A DNA stretch of 50,118 bases, taken from contig NZHT01000068.1 in NCBI GenBank assembly GCA_002691385.1, positions 4,002-54,119 on the forward strand, given 5' to 3'. Every line of letters begins with the position of its first letter. The stretch's first letter is position 1. This DNA is from Flammeovirgaceae bacterium. GTDB lineage: Bacteria > Bacteroidota > Bacteroidia > Cytophagales > Cyclobacteriaceae. Below are positions 47,387-50,118 of this stretch, piece after piece. Position numbers and translations under genes: made by a program. Under the pieces are notes generated by a model. The model saw nothing but the letters and a program-made list of their open reading frames with translations, was not told where the DNA came from and searched no databases.

Positions 47387-48157
47387 CTAATATTTGCCTT
47401 TTCTTCTTTTAAGATAAGTCGGCCCGCCTTCAAAAGTGATAAAGGCTGTTACATTGTGGGTAGTCAATTTACTTAAAGCAGCATCAAAATCATTGGATTT
47501 ATCGGGTAACAAATTACGAAAGCCAAAAGAATAACGAATTTCAGGAGTAAATTTAAAAAGTTGATAAAAAACATCAAACCCCATACCTACATCGAATGTC
47601 ATATTGAAGTCCTTAAGCTCTAATTTCTGCTTTATTCTGACACCATCTCCTCGACCTGCGGCTTCAAATTGAAAATTTGGCCCCGCCATCAAATACATAT
47701 TTAAGTTACCCCTCCTTGCCGATTTATATTTAAAAAGGAGAGGTATTTCAAGCATCGTCGCATCTTTAAATTCAAGCAGGTCATCTTGACCATCTACATA
47801 TCTATAATTAAGGTCGTACTCATAAAAAGCGACTGTAGGAGTAATTCTAAAGCTTAGATATTGAAAAATATAAAAATCAACTACAAAGCCCAATTTAAAT
47901 CCAAAATGCTTTCCAGGGGCTATAGAGTGTAAGCTATCCATACCGGGACTTACAAAAGCATCATTGTATTTGATACGATAATCCGAACTATGAATGCCAA
48001 TTAAAAAGCCATAATGCACCTTCTGTTCATCGTAATTCCAGAGGTTGTCATAACTTAAATTTTGTCCTTGGAGTTCAACGAAACTAAGAAGGCTAAAAAT
48101 TATGATTATTTGGAGCCGAAGTATATAGAGCTTATCCCTAGTGTGAGTGGTGTACAT
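47387..48157 (-). CDS. porT: PorT family outer-membrane protein (type IX secretion / gliding associated)
   Basis: Signal peptide-like N-terminus, beta-strand-rich PorT-like sequence (YGFLIGIHSSDYRIKYND...GKHFGFKLGFVVDFYIFQYLSFRITPTVAFYEYDLNY), directly downstream of and overlapping ubiE. Confidence 0.85.
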   Translation of the reverse strand: MYTTHTRDKLYILRLQIIIIFSLLSFVELQGQNLSYDNLWNYDEQKVHYGFLIGIHSSDYRIKYNDAFVSPGMDSLHSIAPGKHFGFKLGFVVDFYIFQYLSFRITPTVAFYEYDLNYRYVDGQDDLLEFKDATMLEIPLLFKYKSARRGNLNMYLMAGPNFQFEAAGRGDGVRIKQKLELKDFNMTFDVGMGFDVFYQLFKFTPEIRYSFGFRNLLPDKSNDFDAALSKLTTHNVTAFITFEGGPTYLKRRKGKY

Positions 48158-48828
48158 TGATTTTTTTGAAATCCTATTTTATTTAATACGTTTAAAAAAT
48201 TATCACCATCAGGAAAAGCTCTTACAGAATTGGGCAGGTAAGTATAAGCCGCATGATCTTTTGAAATTAATTTTCCTATTTTGGGTAAAATCCATTGAAA
48301 ATAAAATTGATAAATTTGTTTAAATGGGACTAATTTGGGTTGAGAGAATTCCAAGATGACCACTTTTCCACCAGGTTTCAGTACCCTCAGCATATCTGAC
48401 AATCCTTTTTCTAAGTTTTCAAAGTTTCTTACACCAAAAGAAACGATTACGGCATCAAAAAAATTGTCTTCAAAAGGCAGAACTTCGGAATCTCCTCTGA
48501 TTAGTTCAATTTTGTCTATGATATTTTTTTTGATTAGTTTTTCTCTACCAATTGAAAGCATACCCTCACTGATGTCTACACCAATGATTTTTTCGGGTTT
48601 GAGAGAAAGGGCTTCGATGGCAAAGTCTCCTGTTCCCGTAGCAATGTCTAGAATTAATTTAGGTTGATATCTTTTAAGTAATCGGATCGCCCGTTTTCTC
48701 CAAAAAATATCTATTCCAAGGCTGAGGAAATGGTTTAGAAAATCATATTTGCCACTTATGCTGTTAAACATGGTTGCAATCTGTTCTTTTTTACTTGTAT
48801 TCTTATCTTTGTATGGGAGTAAGCTCAT
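48106..48828 (-). CDS. ubiE: Demethylmenaquinone/ubiquinone methyltransferase
   Basis: MFNSISGKYDFLNHFLSLGIDIFWRKRAI, ILDIATGTGDFAIEAL, VIVSFGVRNFENLEKGLSDMLRVLKPGGKVVILEFSQP. Confidence 0.96.
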   Translation of the reverse strand: MSLLPYKDKNTSKKEQIATMFNSISGKYDFLNHFLSLGIDIFWRKRAIRLLKRYQPKLILDIATGTGDFAIEALSLKPEKIIGVDISEGMLSIGREKLIKKNIIDKIELIRGDSEVLPFEDNFFDAVIVSFGVRNFENLEKGLSDMLRVLKPGGKVVILEFSQPKLVPFKQIYQFYFQWILPKIGKLISKDHAAYTYLPNSVRAFPDGDNFLNVLNKIGFQKNQCTPLTLGISSIYFGSK

Positions 48829-48884
48829 TTACTGCAATATTAACTGATGCTCAACTTGTTTTCTTAGTTCAAACTTTTTTTTTA

Positions 48885-49481
48885 ATGAATGTCATCAAAT
48901 CTGCCAGTTTTATTAAGAGTAGTGTAGCACTTTCTGAATGTCCAAAATCGAAATTACCTGAGTATGCTTTTATTGGCCGGTCTAATGTAGGGAAATCATC
49001 ACTAATTAATTGTCTTACTAACAGAAAAAAACTGGCTAAAGTTTCAGTAAAGCCGGGTAAAACTCAGTTGATTAATCATTTTTTGATAGATAAGAGTTGG
49101 TATTTGGTTGACTTGCCAGGGTATGGTTGGGCTAAAGTGTCCAAAACGGAAAAAGCAAAATGGAAATTAATGATTAATGAGTATTTACAGAAGCGTGAAA
49201 ATTTATATTGTGTTTTTTTACTTATAGACTGCAGACATGAGCCTCAAGGGATTGATCGAGAATTTATGAGGTGGCTTGGCGAAAATGAAATTCCCTTTGT
49301 CATTGTTTTTACTAAGACTGATAAGTTGGGTCAGGTGAACCTTCAAAAAAGGTTGGATCAATACAGAGAGGTGTTAAGTGAAGAATGGGATGAGTTACCG
49401 ATTCAATTTGAAACTTCATCCATTTCTGGCGAGGGGAAAGATCAAATTATTGATTATGTAATGCAAATTAATAGAAAATGA
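48885..49481 (+). CDS. engB: Ribosome biogenesis GTP-binding protein YihA/YsxC (EngB)
   Basis: EYAFIGRSNVGKSSLINCLTNR, LVDLPGYGWAKVSK, FTKTDKLGQ. ATG at 48885 preferred over 48774, which would overlap ubiE. Confidence 0.95.
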   Translation: MNVIKSASFIKSSVALSECPKSKLPEYAFIGRSNVGKSSLINCLTNRKKLAKVSVKPGKTQLINHFLIDKSWYLVDLPGYGWAKVSKTEKAKWKLMINEYLQKRENLYCVFLLIDCRHEPQGIDREFMRWLGENEIPFVIVFTKTDKLGQVNLQKRLDQYREVLSEEWDELPIQFETSSISGEGKDQIIDYVMQINRK

Positions 49482-49534
49482 TTTTAATTAGGGGAGCAGA
49501 TTACTTTGTTTAATTTTGTAAAAAATAGAAAAAT

Positions 49535-50059
49535 ATGAAATTCACTGAAATTGCTACTTTGTCGGGCAAAGGAGGTTTGTTTAAAGTGATTAATCCAACC
49601 AGAACAGGATTCATTTTGGAGGCCCTTGACGGATCTAAAAAGCGAATGATCGTAGGGGCAAGTGTCAAGGTATCGGTACTTTCGGAAATTTCGATATATG
49701 TTTTACAAGAAGTGGAATCGGTTCCTTTGTTGGAAGTATTTAAGATTATTCACAAAAATTATGCTGGAGAGATAGGGTTGGATAAAAAATCAGATCATGA
49801 TGAACTTAAATCTTTTTTTAAAAGTGTTTTACCTTATTATGATGTGAATAGAGTCTATGTTTCTGACATCAAAAAAGTGATTACTTGGTACCAAAGTCTG
49901 TTAAATTTGGGATTGGGCAATCTTATAGAAGGAGATAATCCTGAAACCAAAAAAGAAATGAAAGTAAAACCGGAAGTAGACGATGTAGTTCAAAGGAGCG
50001 CAGCCAAGAACAAGAATAAGAAAGGCTCTAATTCGACAAAAAAAGTAGATAAAAGCTAA
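49535..50059 (+). CDS. DUF5606 domain-containing protein
   Basis: KFTEIATLSGKGGLFKVINPTRTGFILEALDGSKKRMIVGASVKVSVLSEISIYV; lysine-rich tail. Confidence 0.85.
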   Translation: MKFTEIATLSGKGGLFKVINPTRTGFILEALDGSKKRMIVGASVKVSVLSEISIYVLQEVESVPLLEVFKIIHKNYAGEIGLDKKSDHDELKSFFKSVLPYYDVNRVYVSDIKKVITWYQSLLNLGLGNLIEGDNPETKKEMKVKPEVDDVVQRSAAKNKNKKGSNSTKKVDKS

Positions 50060-50062
50060 GAT

Positions 50063-50118
50063 TCAGCGGCCAAATTGTTTTAGTTTTTCTATGAATCTTA
50101 GGTTGATACGATTGCTGT
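50063..50118 (-). CDS. Possible C-terminus of a minus-strand gene truncated by window end
   Basis: Reverse complement reads ...SNRINLRFIEKLKQFGR* with stop at 50065-50063; too short to identify. Confidence 0.35.
   Translation of the reverse strand, partial: SNRINLRFIEKLKQFGR

Noticed and set aside
48356-48667. 103 aa plus-strand ORF opposite ubiE
   Set aside because: Shadow ORF; S/F/P-rich low-complexity translation typical of antisense reading.

Overview
The window looks like an ordinary chromosomal segment of a low-GC Bacteroidota genome. Supporting signs are a ubiE-porT pair, a DUF4290-murA pair, DUF5606, DUF5916 and MG2/TonB-plug proteins. About 43 protein-coding genes cover most of it. 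I recognised no CRISPR array, rRNA, tRNA, transposase, prophage or defence island. The first ~23 kb is accessory or metabolic: a galM fragment, a ThuA-like/sugar dehydrogenase/cytochrome c/CBM6 fusion, tandem DUF5916 outer-membrane proteins, a barrel-less TonB-plug protein, a FabH-like KAS III, a PqqB-like hydrolase, MarC, an S9 peptidase, and a Gfo/Idh/MocA + DoxX pair. The remainder is mostly housekeeping: dnaX, an MltD-like transglycosylase, an M16 peptidase, murA, pyrF, lolA, ftsK, pyrD, xerD, aroQ, rnhA, trmN6, porT, ubiE and engB. The strongest non-routine signal is dnaX. It is split into two ORFs in different frames, joined at an A10 homopolymer, exactly where programmed slippage would make a short gamma-like (370 aa) and a long tau-like (618 aa) product. 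The second is a previously uncalled, frame-shifted DUF6122-like pseudogene at 14563-14848 (-). I saw no convincing evidence of a wholly new multi-gene system. All family assignments come from reading the translations; no database search was run.
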